Positions 24,942-32,879 are shown, counted from the stretch's first letter. The stretch is DNA of 34,600 bases from an uncultured Pedobacter sp. (GCA_946478755.1 CAMLDJ010000028.1:1-34600); one strand, 5' to 3'. Numbers and translations: made by a program. The notes: generated by a model from the letters alone, not told the origin.

Positions 24942-25613
24942 TTAAGAAGTTAATGATAAATGATCCGCTGCTTCTGGTTGATTAAAACTGCCCGTGTAAG
25001 CACTATCAGCCACCTGCTTTCTGTCGGCCGCGATAAAAGATAAATAGGTTTCCATATATTTTCCCTGTAAACTTGGAGGGAGCTCCAATTCTGCAGTTCC
25101 GGAAATTCTGTCACTGCCAAATAACACATACTCGGTTCGCTGCTGATCGGGAAAATGGGCCAGCATCATCGCCTGTTCAGCCGCTTCCGGCCAGCTCATT
25201 CTGGGATCCGTATGCCAGGTAAACTGTAGTCCAACGGGAATTTGTGTAACCTGACAGTTTTCTGCAGGCCTTAAATGGCCTTTGCTTAACATGACCTGTG
25301 CATAGTCAATCTTCAGATCGGGATAATTGCCTTCGATGATTCGCTTTTTGTTATGCTTTACCGCTTGATTATAGGCATTGTCGTCCATCAGCTCGCCCTC
25401 AATATGAAACCCCGTTTCGATAAAGTCCTTTACTGTGCATAAGAACTTGCTGCATAGTTTGGTCACCATTCTGTTTCTTAACTGCAATTCTGTAGGTGGC
25501 TTTGTATTGACTCCGATTTGCCGCGATACGTTTTTGTTTTTCAGCATGTAATAGACCGTATTTTCTATTCTTCCTCTGAATGGGCCGTGTGGGCCATTGT
25601 TTAAGATTCCCAT
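24942..25613 (-). CDS. DUF6266 family protein, copy 1
   Basis: This is a 223-residue DUF6266-type protein. The N-terminus MGILNNGPHGPFRGRIENTV and the segment TKPPTELQLRNRMVTKLCSK align with copy 2 downstream. The C-terminal half has the same pattern: LQFTWHTDP, a hydrophobic strand with YVLFGSD, ELELPPSLQGKYMETYLSFIA and DSAYTGSF. No signal peptide or transmembrane helix is present. It is the first gene after a well-formed Bacteroidota promoter (25664-25694), and upstream of that lies the 11-nt repeat block. The unusual upstream DNA suggests special regulation. What the family does is not known to me. Confidence 0.82.
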   Translation of the reverse strand: MGILNNGPHGPFRGRIENTVYYMLKNKNVSRQIGVNTKPPTELQLRNRMVTKLCSKFLCTVKDFIETGFHIEGELMDDNAYNQAVKHNKKRIIEGNYPDLKIDYAQVMLSKGHLRPAENCQVTQIPVGLQFTWHTDPRMSWPEAAEQAMMLAHFPDQQRTEYVLFGSDRISGTAELELPPSLQGKYMETYLSFIAADRKQVADSAYTGSFNQPEAADHLSLTS

Positions 25614-25663
25614 AGCGTTAATATTTGGTTAGATAAAATGCCCCCTTTTGGCGGAGGCTTGTA

Positions 25664-25694
25664 CAAATATAATGGGTAAGTCCCTGAAATGCAA
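25664..25694 (-). promoter_or_regulatory. Promoter of the DUF6266 pair
   Basis: On the minus strand TATATTTG (25664-25671) matches the -7 consensus TAnnTTTG exactly, and TTG (25692-25694) lies 20 nt further upstream as the -33 element, within the normal spacing. The transcription start would be near 25659, giving a leader of about 45 nt before the ATG at 25613. The 11-nt repeat block begins about 12 nt upstream of the -33 element. Confidence 0.6.
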
Positions 25695-25705
25695 TAGGAC
25701 AGAGT

Positions 25706-25909
25706 CTCTAATAAGTAAAGGTTGACTAAAGGCTAAGTGGCGGATAAGTAAAGGGTTGCTTTACCTTCCCTTTACCCTTGACTTAGCTTTGCTTTACTCT
25801 TGGCTTACCCCGCAGCTAAGGCAACCCTAACGCAACCCTAGCGGAAGGGTAAAGCAATCCGCAACTTACCCGCTACTTATCCCTAACTTATCCTTAGCTT
25901 ATTATAGTG
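25706..25909. repeat. Quasi-palindromic block of degenerate 11-nt repeats
   Basis: From 25756 to 25898 the sequence divides into thirteen consecutive 11-nt units without any insertion or deletion, and 25709-25752 gives four more units in the opposite orientation; a 3-nt spacer separates the two sets. Early units follow TTGCTTTACCC (for example TTGCTTTACCT at 25756 and TTGGCTTACCC at 25800), and later ones follow TTATCCCTAAC (25877). A TTA or TAA triplet recurs at an 11-nt step. The two ends are inverted copies with one mismatch (CTCTAATAAG at 25706, CTTATTATAG at 25898). TTGCTTTACC at 25756 pairs with GGTAAAGCAA at 25848. The role is unknown; a protein-binding array or a cruciform/hairpin regulator for the DUF6266 promoter are possibilities. 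Confidence 0.8.
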
Positions 25910-26063
25910 CCTACGTTAATGCTGGTCATGGTGTCAATAGAGCAGACGGTGTATTTTGATGAAATCTGTATAAGGTTACCGCTTACCCAGCGACGAATAT
26001 TGCTGATGATCGCTTCATCACCTTTAAAAACATTATAGGTCAATGAAAATGATAATAATAAAC

Positions 26064-26071
26064 TAAATTTG
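26064..26071 (+). promoter_or_regulatory. -7 box for the DUF4271-hemD genes
   Basis: TAAATTTG matches TAnnTTTG exactly and ends 5 nt before the ATG at 26077, so transcription could start at or next to the start codon. No TTG is found 17-23 nt upstream. Confidence 0.35.
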
Positions 26072-26076
26072 CAGCA

Positions 26077-27069
26077 ATGAATTGGAGCCGCATTATTTTA
26101 ATAAGCTGTTTATTTTTTGGAATAAGCTTTTTTAAGGCAGAAGCCCAGGTGCTAGCTCCCTTGCCTGCGATAGATACTGTAGCAGCCCTTAAAAAAAACT
26201 ATACGAGGAAAATTATTAAGGATTCGGCGTATTATGCCAGGCAAAAGTTTGTGACCGATTCCATCCTATCCCATACCTGGATCGTTCCCGATTCTATGGT
26301 TAATAAAAACCTCATTATTGATAGCATTCTGAAAGTCCAGGTATATGGACGGTCTGGTTTATATACCCGGTATAAAGATTTTAAGACCTCGGAAAAATTT
26401 AGTCTTTACCGTACAGGCACACCTGTCCCGAAAGGAAATCTCTGGGTGCTGGGTATGATCACTTTACTTCTGGTACTATTTGCATCCTTAAAAATTTCGT
26501 TTTCCAAACAGCTGCAAACTATTGTACAATCCTTTTTCAGCAACAGGATATTGAATAACCTGAATAAGGAAGACAACCTTTTCACTTCCTGGCCCTTTTT
26601 ATTGCTTTTTGTGCAGTTTGGCTTCACTATAGGTATGTTTTTTTACCTCGTTACACAATATTACCACATGTCCTTTGCGGATAGTGGTTTTAGGTTCTAT
26701 TTGAGCGTATCCCTTTTGATTGTCATACTATATGTGCTGAAAATTGTTTTGCTGCGTTTGCTGGGCTATCTCTTTGATATTCAGAAACCCATAAATGAGT
26801 ACGTATCTATATTATATTTGAGTTATTTTAACATCTCGCTGATGTTTATCCCTTTGGTGATCGCTTTTGCGCTATCTCCTTTAAAGTATGGGCGTTATTA
26901 TATCGCTATATCCTTCATTCTGCTGATTATTGCATTTACTTTTCAATTTATTAGGGCGGGCGTAAATATTTTATCTCACTATCGGTTTTCAAAAGTCTAT
27001 TTGTTTTTGTACTTTTGTGCCCTCGAAATCTGCCCTATATTAATATTAATCAAGGCAATAGGACTATAA
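26077..27069 (+). CDS. DUF4271 domain membrane protein
   Basis: This is a 330-residue protein with an N-terminal signal peptide (about 1-24, ending KAEAQ), a soluble part to about 125, and then about seven membrane helices over 128-330. The size, layout and position directly before uroporphyrinogen-III synthase fit the Bacteroidota DUF4271 family. Its function is not established. It lies 18 nt upstream of hemD and both probably share a promoter. The start is fixed by the signal peptide, as no other ATG gives one. A -7 box only 5 nt upstream raises the possibility of leaderless translation. Confidence 0.8.
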   Translation: MNWSRIILISCLFFGISFFKAEAQVLAPLPAIDTVAALKKNYTRKIIKDSAYYARQKFVTDSILSHTWIVPDSMVNKNLIIDSILKVQVYGRSGLYTRYKDFKTSEKFSLYRTGTPVPKGNLWVLGMITLLLVLFASLKISFSKQLQTIVQSFFSNRILNNLNKEDNLFTSWPFLLLFVQFGFTIGMFFYLVTQYYHMSFADSGFRFYLSVSLLIVILYVLKIVLLRLLGYLFDIQKPINEYVSILYLSYFNISLMFIPLVIAFALSPLKYGRYYIAISFILLIIAFTFQFIRAGVNILSHYRFSKVYLFLYFCALEICPILILIKAIGL

Positions 27070-27087
27070 AAGCGGTAATTAGGTAAA

Positions 27088-27858
27088 ATGCAAGAAAAGA
27101 CAGAAGATAGGCTACGTAAGGTGAAAAGTATATTGGTAACCTTGCCAAAGCCAGAAACAGAGAAGTCTCCTTATTTTGATTTGGCAAAGAAGTACAACCT
27201 GAAAATTGATTTCAGATCATTTATTCATGTTGAAGGTGTTCCAGCCAGGGATTTCAGAAAAGATAAAATTACGTTAGGTGATTTTACAGCAGTAGTTTTT
27301 ACAAGCAGAAATGCAGTGGATCATTTTTTCAGGATCTGTGAAGAGATGAGATATGATGTTCCCGCAGATCTGAAATACTTTTGTATTTCAGAATCCACCG
27401 CCTTATACCTCCAGAAATACATCCAGTACAGAAAGCGAAAAATATTTTTTGGAAAGCAAACAGCTGCCGATCTTGCAGAGGTACTGAAAAAACATGCAAG
27501 CGAGAAATTTCTTTATCCCTGCTCTGACGTAGCAACAGAAGATACGATGAATTTCCTGCAAAAGAATGGGTATGATTTTACACCAGCTGTGTTGTTCAGA
27601 ACGGTAGTCTCAGATCTCTCTGATTTGGCTGAAGTTTTTTATGACATCATTGCTTTCTTCAGTCCTTCGAGTATTCAGTCACTGTATACAAATTTCCCCA
27701 ATTTTAGACAAAATAACACGCGAATTGCCGCCTTTGGTGTAAACACACATAAGGCAGTTAAAGACTCGGGGTTAATTGTGGATATCGCTGCACCTTCGCC
27801 TGAAGCGCCTTCAATGATCATGGCGATCGAAAATTATGTAAAAAAGTCTAATAAGTAG
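27088..27858 (+). CDS. hemD: Uroporphyrinogen-III synthase
   Basis: This 256-residue cytosolic enzyme of the HemD family closes hydroxymethylbilane to uroporphyrinogen III in tetrapyrrole synthesis. The sequence is divergent, as is usual for HemD, but the two-lobed pattern is clear: VKSILVTLPKPE at the first strand, TAVVFTSRNAVDHFF at the first-lobe loop, FCISESTALYL, ASEKFLYPCSD in the second lobe, IIAFFSPSSIQSLY, and RIAAFGVNTHKAVKDSGL near the end. It follows the DUF4271 gene by 18 nt. A hairpin with A/T-rich flanks 57 nt after its stop may end the transcript before gldK. Confidence 0.88.
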   Translation: MQEKTEDRLRKVKSILVTLPKPETEKSPYFDLAKKYNLKIDFRSFIHVEGVPARDFRKDKITLGDFTAVVFTSRNAVDHFFRICEEMRYDVPADLKYFCISESTALYLQKYIQYRKRKIFFGKQTAADLAEVLKKHASEKFLYPCSDVATEDTMNFLQKNGYDFTPAVLFRTVVSDLSDLAEVFYDIIAFFSPSSIQSLYTNFPNFRQNNTRIAAFGVNTHKAVKDSGLIVDIAAPSPEAPSMIMAIENYVKKSNK

Positions 27859-27914
27859 GATTTCGTATTTCTTTTTAGGTTAAAAAATTTCTTTATACGG
27901 GTTGACCTGACAAG

Positions 27915-27945
27915 AAAAATGCCAAAAAGCATTTTATTTTTATTT
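27915..27945 (+). terminator. Probable terminator after hemD
   Basis: A 7-bp stem AAAATGC/GCATTTT with a 6-nt loop (27916-27935) is followed by a T-rich run. It lies 57 nt after the hemD stop and upstream of gldK. Confidence 0.5.
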
Positions 27946-27975
27946 TAAGTCACATTTTTATGACTCAATAATTGC

Positions 27976-27999
27976 TTTTATCAATTCAAATTGATAAAA
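27976..27999. promoter_or_regulatory. 24-bp palindrome upstream of gldK
   Basis: Two perfect 11-nt arms, TTTTATCAATT and AATTGATAAAA, flank a 2-nt centre. The site ends 27 nt before the gldK ATG and overlaps the expected promoter zone; a TAAAATTG sequence (28006-28013, one mismatch to TAnnTTTG) follows. With only a 2-nt centre it is better suited to binding a dimeric regulator than to RNA hairpin formation. Confidence 0.45.
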
Positions 28000-28026
28000 T
28001 TGTTATAAAATTGCTTATCGCTAGAT

Positions 28027-29394
28027 ATGAGGAATCTATACTTAGTCGCTTTTATTATTGTTGGTGCATTATTTTCAAGCTGTGGAAAAGGCGGGCAGGG
28101 AGAGCTGGTCGGTGTGTATAACAAGAAGTTCAAAAATAACAAGATCCCATTAGGAATGGTTTACATTCCGCCGGGAAGGACTTTAATCGGGATGTCTGAT
28201 GAGGACATCAACAACTCCCAAAGTTCCCCAAGCAGGATGACTTCCTTCAGTGCTTTCTTCATGGATCAGACGGAGATTACAAATGCTGAATACAGGCAGT
28301 TTGTAACCTGGGTCAGGGATTCTGTAGCGATAACTTTATTGGGCCCAACCACTGCCCCGAACTTCTTTAAGGCTGTACCTAAAGGTGCCGATGGCAATGC
28401 AGCTTTAGGCGGTAACAGGGATATAGACTGGAGAAAAGTCGGTAAGGGATCTGTGTTGTGGAGCAACAAAAAAGGAGGCATGGGCAGCAAGTTAGCCGAT
28501 ATGTATTATAGCGGTGCTGATGCCTTGCCAGGCAGACATGAAATTGATGTCAGGAAGCTTAAATATGCTTACAGCTATGTAAGCTCCGACCTGGCTGTGG
28601 AGGGCAGAAAAGACCCATCGAAAAAGAGACAGGATTTCATCATTACGTATACTGATAATCCTGATCCTTCAAATCCAAATCATCACCCTTCAGTAGAAGT
28701 TTATCCGGATACATTAGTTTGGAAAGTTGATTATTCCTATTCACAGAATGATCCGATGGTGAAAACTTATTTTAACCACCCTTCGTATGACGATTACCCG
28801 GTAGTAGGGGTAAGCTGGGAGCAGGCGAGTGCATTCTGTGTATGGCGCACCCGTTTTTACGAATCTGTAGCTTCTGCAAGAAAACTGCCGGCAAACTCCA
28901 GGCCTGAATACCAGCTGCCAAGTGATGCACAGTTTGAATATGCTGCCCGAGGCGGGAATGTAAAAACCAAATACCCATGGGGTGGCCCATACGTACGCAA
29001 TACTAAAGGCTGCATGCAAGCCAACTTCAAAGTTGGCCGTGGGAATTATTCTGATGATGGCGGATTATATACCGTAAATGTAAAATCTTATTTCCCTAAT
29101 GATTACGGCCTGTACAATATGGCCGGCAATGTTGCGGAATGGACAATAACTGCTTACAACCAATCGGCAGCTCCAATGCTGCTTGATTTTAACCCCAATT
29201 TCACGTATGTGGCCAAAACGGGCGACAGTAAATACATGAAACGCAAAGTCGTAAGGGGTGGATCATGGAAGGATATCGGCTTCTTCCTTCAGAATTCAGT
29301 AGGTACTTACGAGTACCAGGACCAGGCCAGGTCATATATTGGTTTCAGGTGCGTTTCTGCATACCCTGGTACTGATATCACGTATAAAAACTAA
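28027..29394 (+). CDS. gldK: GldK, type IX secretion lipoprotein (FGE-like fold)
   Basis: This 455-residue outer-membrane lipoprotein is the GldK/PorK component of the type IX secretion and gliding machinery. The signal ends at Cys19 (ALFSSC). The rest is an FGE-sulfatase-like fold: MVYIPPGRTLIGMS, FFMDQTEITNAEYRQFV, DYPVVGVSWEQASAFC, YQLPSDAQFEYAARGG, YPWGGPY, YGLYNMAGNVAEWT and GGSWKDIGFFLQ. The two copper cysteines of true FGE are absent, so it is structural; with GldN it forms the periplasmic ring under the outer membrane. It is the first gene of gldKLMN. A 24-bp palindrome and a weak -7 box lie just upstream. Calling rests on fold plus gene order and is firm. Confidence 0.95.
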   Translation: MRNLYLVAFIIVGALFSSCGKGGQGELVGVYNKKFKNNKIPLGMVYIPPGRTLIGMSDEDINNSQSSPSRMTSFSAFFMDQTEITNAEYRQFVTWVRDSVAITLLGPTTAPNFFKAVPKGADGNAALGGNRDIDWRKVGKGSVLWSNKKGGMGSKLADMYYSGADALPGRHEIDVRKLKYAYSYVSSDLAVEGRKDPSKKRQDFIITYTDNPDPSNPNHHPSVEVYPDTLVWKVDYSYSQNDPMVKTYFNHPSYDDYPVVGVSWEQASAFCVWRTRFYESVASARKLPANSRPEYQLPSDAQFEYAARGGNVKTKYPWGGPYVRNTKGCMQANFKVGRGNYSDDGGLYTVNVKSYFPNDYGLYNMAGNVAEWTITAYNQSAAPMLLDFNPNFTYVAKTGDSKYMKRKVVRGGSWKDIGFFLQNSVGTYEYQDQARSYIGFRCVSAYPGTDITYKN

Positions 29395-29432
29395 AAAAAC
29401 AAAAATATCTAAATCCTTTATTAACGAAGAAA

Positions 29433-30245
29433 ATGGCTGCAAAAAAGAAATTCGATTGGTTACATGTTGCGATATCCTGGGGTGCCAGTATTGTAATTGT
29501 GGGTGCGTTGTTTAAAATTTTACATATTGGAGGTGCACTGGGTAACTATGCGATCGGTATTGGTCTGGGAGTGGAAGCCTGTTTATTCTTTTTAACAGGT
29601 TTCAGACAGCCTGAACATGAACTTCCATGGGAACGGGTTTATCCTGAACTAAGCGCAGATTTTGATGGCGAATTGCCTAAAGCTTCTGCAAGATCGGTTG
29701 CGGCAGCTCCTCAGGCTTTTTCGTCAACCGCGGCTTTAGATCAAATGTTGGTTGATGCTAAAATCGGGCCTGAACTGATTGAAAGTTTGGGTACAGGGCT
29801 ACGTACTTTTGGCGATAAAGTGTCTGCCATATCTAATGTTGCAGATGCATCCTCTGCAACGACTGAGTTTACAGGAAAATTAAAAACAGCTTCTGCAAGC
29901 TTTGATACTTTAAACGGTGCTTTTGCGAAAGCTACCTCTCAACTGGTGGAAATGGGCGAAAGCAATACCGCCGCTACTGCATATCATGATCAGGTGAATG
30001 CATTGGCTAAAAATTTATCTGCACTAAACGCAGTTTATGAATTGGAACTTCAGGATTCAAGTGCGCATCTTAAATCAATGAATAAATTTTACCAGAACTT
30101 ATCATTAACCATGAACAACTTCAATGAATCTATGGAAGATTCAAAACAGTTTAAAGAAGAAGTTGGTAAGCTGGCTAAGAATTTATCTTCACTGAATGCC
30201 ATTTATGGTAATATGCTGACTGCCATGAACCAGCCGCGCATTTAA
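29433..30245 (+). CDS. gldL: GldL, type IX secretion motor protein
   Basis: This 270-residue inner-membrane protein is the GldL/PorL subunit of the type IX secretion motor, which with GldM uses proton flow to drive secretion and gliding. The N-terminus KKFDWLHVAISWGASIVIVG and the following GALGNYAIGIGLGVEACLFF are the two membrane helices (about 10-32 and 36-57), followed by the characteristic FRQPEHELPWERVYPEL. The C-terminal part, about 90-270, is a cytoplasmic helical region with repeated coiled-coil-like segments (ALAKNLSALNAVYELEL and KLAKNLSSLNAIYGNML near the end). It follows gldK by 38 nt in the same operon. Confidence 0.95.
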   Translation: MAAKKKFDWLHVAISWGASIVIVGALFKILHIGGALGNYAIGIGLGVEACLFFLTGFRQPEHELPWERVYPELSADFDGELPKASARSVAAAPQAFSSTAALDQMLVDAKIGPELIESLGTGLRTFGDKVSAISNVADASSATTEFTGKLKTASASFDTLNGAFAKATSQLVEMGESNTAATAYHDQVNALAKNLSALNAVYELELQDSSAHLKSMNKFYQNLSLTMNNFNESMEDSKQFKEEVGKLAKNLSSLNAIYGNMLTAMNQPRI

Positions 30246-30292
30246 TTAGTGATCAATTAGTTATTATTTAACCAAACAGACCTAATTATAAA

Positions 30293-31834
30293 ATGGCCGG
30301 AGGAAAAGAATCAACGAGGCAGAAGATGATCAATATCATGTATTTGGTATTGTTGGCTATGCTCGCTTTAAACGTATCAGAAACCATATTAAGTGCTTTT
30401 AAGAATATAAACGATAGCTTGGTTACTTCTAAAACCAATGTAAGCACTAGCATTGACCAATTGTTTTCATCATTTGAAAATACAAAGTTGAAAGAAGAAC
30501 CAGCCAGGGCACAACCTATCTGGGAGAAAGCCAATAAGGCTAAAGCTTATGCAGATGATTTGAATAATTATGTGCAGCAATTAAAAGATCGGTTTCTTTC
30601 AGCTGGTGAGGGCATCAATGAAGAAACCGGGGACATCAAACTTCGGGATAATATGGATATTGCCCAGGGAATCATGGTGAACCAAAAAGAAGGCTTTAAA
30701 TTAAAAGCTAAAATTAATGAAACTCGCGAAAAACTAATTGGCTTGCTGGATGAAAAGGATCGCCGAAGTGTCAGTTTTTCTCTGGAAGCCGCTGATGCAA
30801 AGAAGGGGATAAACGGAAAGAAAGAGTGGGTAGACATTAATTTCGGGGAGGGGACTCCACTGACGGCTGCTAATACCATCTTAAGTAAAATCCAATCCGA
30901 CGTTAAGAATGCAGAGGCTGAAATTGTCAAAAAGTTGTTCGGCAATATGGACAAAGCATTGGTGAACCTCGATAAGTTTGAGGCTGTGGCCGTAGCGCCA
31001 AGTTCTTATGTGGTACAGGGGCAGCCTTATACCGCACAGGTTTTCTTAACTGCCAGCGACAGTAAGTCTAACCCTCAGATCAGCGTTGGGGGCAACAGCC
31101 TTTCTGTAAAAGAAGGCAAAGGAACCTATACCGGTGGAACCGGAAGTGTAGGGGTTTTTAAATGGAGAGGTGTGATCCGCGTGAAGCAGACCGATGGTAC
31201 GGTAAAAGAATACCCAACTGCTGAACAGAGTTACCAGGTGGCTAAACCTTCGGCAACCGTTTCTCCCAGTAAAATGAATGTGATCTACGCAGGTATACCA
31301 AATCCTTTTTCTGTTTCAGCAGCAGGCTTTCCGTTGGAAAGTGTAAGTGCAAGTATTTCCGGCGGATCAATCAGCAAAGTTGGAAGTGGGCAGTATTCGG
31401 TATTGGTTGGTGGTAACCAGGTTGGTAAAACATTAAACATCAATGTTTCTGCAAGCAACGGCGGTAAAACATTGAACCTCGGCGCCCAACAGTTCCGGGT
31501 AAAAGCATTGCCTACACCAAAAGCGAACGTTAAAGGTAAATCGGGCGGTAATGTTCCGCTGGAGTGGATCGAAGGAGCGGGAGCTATTGATACGCAGCTT
31601 GAAGATTTTGTTTTTGATGTGAAGTTCAGGGTGATCCGGTTCTCGGCCACTTTTATCAATCCACGTTCTGATGCGGTTACCATTTCTAATAATGGTGGCG
31701 GTTTTAGCGGACAAATAAAAGGTGCTTTAAATTCTCTTAAACCGGGTGCAACCATTATTTTTAAAGATATTGTTTGTGAGGGGCCTGATGGCAGACAAAA
31801 GGTTTTAGATGGAATAACATTTATAGCTAAATAG
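30293..31834 (+). CDS. gldM: GldM, type IX secretion motor/periplasmic shaft
   Basis: This 513-residue protein is the GldM/PorM subunit. One N-terminal membrane helix (about 12-32, MINIMYLVLLAMLALNVSE) pairs with those of GldL, and the large periplasmic part forms the shaft that reaches the GldK-GldN ring. The N-terminal domain to about 225 is helical (for example KTNVSTSIDQLFSSFENT). It is followed by beta domains: about 227-320 (VAPSSYVVQGQPYTAQVFLT), 325-410 (MNVIYAGIPNPFSVSAAGFP) and a C-terminal domain to the end (FRVIRFSATFINP). Length and layout are typical. The gene lies 47 nt after gldL and 3 nt before gldN. Confidence 0.95.
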   Translation: MAGGKESTRQKMINIMYLVLLAMLALNVSETILSAFKNINDSLVTSKTNVSTSIDQLFSSFENTKLKEEPARAQPIWEKANKAKAYADDLNNYVQQLKDRFLSAGEGINEETGDIKLRDNMDIAQGIMVNQKEGFKLKAKINETREKLIGLLDEKDRRSVSFSLEAADAKKGINGKKEWVDINFGEGTPLTAANTILSKIQSDVKNAEAEIVKKLFGNMDKALVNLDKFEAVAVAPSSYVVQGQPYTAQVFLTASDSKSNPQISVGGNSLSVKEGKGTYTGGTGSVGVFKWRGVIRVKQTDGTVKEYPTAEQSYQVAKPSATVSPSKMNVIYAGIPNPFSVSAAGFPLESVSASISGGSISKVGSGQYSVLVGGNQVGKTLNINVSASNGGKTLNLGAQQFRVKALPTPKANVKGKSGGNVPLEWIEGAGAIDTQLEDFVFDVKFRVIRFSATFINPRSDAVTISNNGGGFSGQIKGALNSLKPGATIIFKDIVCEGPDGRQKVLDGITFIAK

Positions 31835-31837
31835 CAT

Positions 31838-32725
31838 ATGAAACAAGTATTATGTATTATCGCATTTCTGTTGTTAAGTATTGGTTCTTTTGCCCAGGAG
31901 ACACCGGCAACATCTCCTGCTGATGCGGCGAAAAAGAGCAAGCTTAAGATAAAGACCCCACCGAAAGATGGGTTTTCTGTGAGGATGGATGTAGACAGCA
32001 ATGTGATGGTACCATATGCTGACGTAAGGGAAGAGGATGTATATTATGCAAAACGTATCTGGCGCGAAATTGACCTGAGGGATACGATCAATTCGGTATT
32101 GAAAGCAGAAAATGCCAAACTGATTGATATCTTGCTTGAGGCAGTGTCGAACGAAGAACTCACGGTTTATTCTCCGAAAGATACCACTGCAGGAAAGCTC
32201 CTGGAAGATAATGATTCATTTAAAATTGCCCTAACTGCACAAGAGGCCTTACAGAGTGCGAGAGGGATTACAGAAGGGGTAGCGGATTCGGCAACCGGTA
32301 AAATTGCTGAACCTCAGCTGAGAAGGTTGAGATCAGACGAGTTTCTAAAGTTCAGGATCAAGGAAGACTGGATATTGGATGTGAAACGCTCAATTTTTGA
32401 ACCGAGGATTGTTGGTCTTGCACCCATGAAAATGGTAGAAGGAAACTGGCAGCCGGTATTCTGGATCTATTACGATGACGTAAGGGAACTGTTAAGTAAG
32501 GAACGAATGGTTAATCCATTTAATGATGCTTCACAGCTTACTTTTGATGACTTCTTTGTCAGACGGCTCTTCTCCAGCTATGTGGTTAAAGAAACCAACC
32601 CTTCAAATAAAAATATTGTGGACATCCTCGGGCAGACTGATCCTAAAGATCCCAGGAAATTGTATGAGTCTGAGCGGATCAAGAAATCCATTTCAGACTA
32701 TGAACAAAGTTTATGGGAGTATTAG
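31838..32725 (+). CDS. gldN: GldN, type IX secretion ring protein
   Basis: This 295-residue periplasmic protein is the GldN/PorN component, which binds GldK to form the ring and contacts GldM. It has a Sec signal peptide (about 1-20, ending GSFAQ). Recognisable stretches are VYYAKRIWREIDLRDTIN, LRRLRSDEFLKFRIKEDWIL, FEPRIVGLAPMK, PVFWIYYDDVRELLSKE, and the C-terminal TFDDFFVRRLFSSYVVKE with ISDYEQSLWEY at the end. The ATG is 3 nt after the gldM stop, so coupling is likely. A strong hairpin after the gene, at 32791-32821, should end the gldKLMN transcript. Confidence 0.95.
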   Translation: MKQVLCIIAFLLLSIGSFAQETPATSPADAAKKSKLKIKTPPKDGFSVRMDVDSNVMVPYADVREEDVYYAKRIWREIDLRDTINSVLKAENAKLIDILLEAVSNEELTVYSPKDTTAGKLLEDNDSFKIALTAQEALQSARGITEGVADSATGKIAEPQLRRLRSDEFLKFRIKEDWILDVKRSIFEPRIVGLAPMKMVEGNWQPVFWIYYDDVRELLSKERMVNPFNDASQLTFDDFFVRRLFSSYVVKETNPSNKNIVDILGQTDPKDPRKLYESERIKKSISDYEQSLWEY

Positions 32726-32790
32726 TTAGGAGTACGGAAGAAAGAGTGAGGATTAACGATTAAGTGCATATCGTAATCGCCTTAAAAATT

Positions 32791-32827
32791 AAAAGCCCTC
32801 GTGTAACACGTCAGGGCTTTTCTTATT
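32791..32827. terminator. Bidirectional terminator between gldN and uvrC
   Basis: A 9-bp stem AAAAGCCCT/AGGGCTTTT (32791-32799 with 32813-32821) is extended inside by CGTG/CACG around TAA. T-rich sequence follows on both strands. It lies between the convergent gldN and uvrC genes and can serve both. Confidence 0.85.
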
Positions 32828-32879
32828 TTTTGCCCCTTCATCTTTGCTCTTCGTTCCTTGTCCTTGTTCTTCGGGCGCC

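Larger units (their letters stand above)
25614..26076. other. Gene-free stretch between DUF6266 and DUF4271 genes
   Basis: This 463-bp divergent intergenic region holds the DUF6266 promoter (25664-25694), the 11-nt repeat quasi-palindrome (about 25706-25909) and a -7 box for the DUF4271 gene (26064-26071). Between 25910 and 26050 there are short open frames on both strands. On the minus strand 25894-26097 is free of stops, apart from its own terminal stop at 25894-25896, but has no ATG near its beginning. On the plus strand 25919-26038 could encode 39 residues. Neither has a recognisable family, so no gene is called. Confidence 0.6.

Noticed and set aside
25756..25898. A CRISPR array or telomere-like repeat as explanation of the 11-nt units.
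   Set aside because: Units are contiguous with no spacers, far shorter than CRISPR repeats, too variable for a telomere-like array, and no cas genes are present.
31285..32001. A 238-codon open frame on the minus strand across gldM and gldN.
   Set aside because: It lies antisense to two firmly identified genes; its translation matches no family and reflects their codon pattern.
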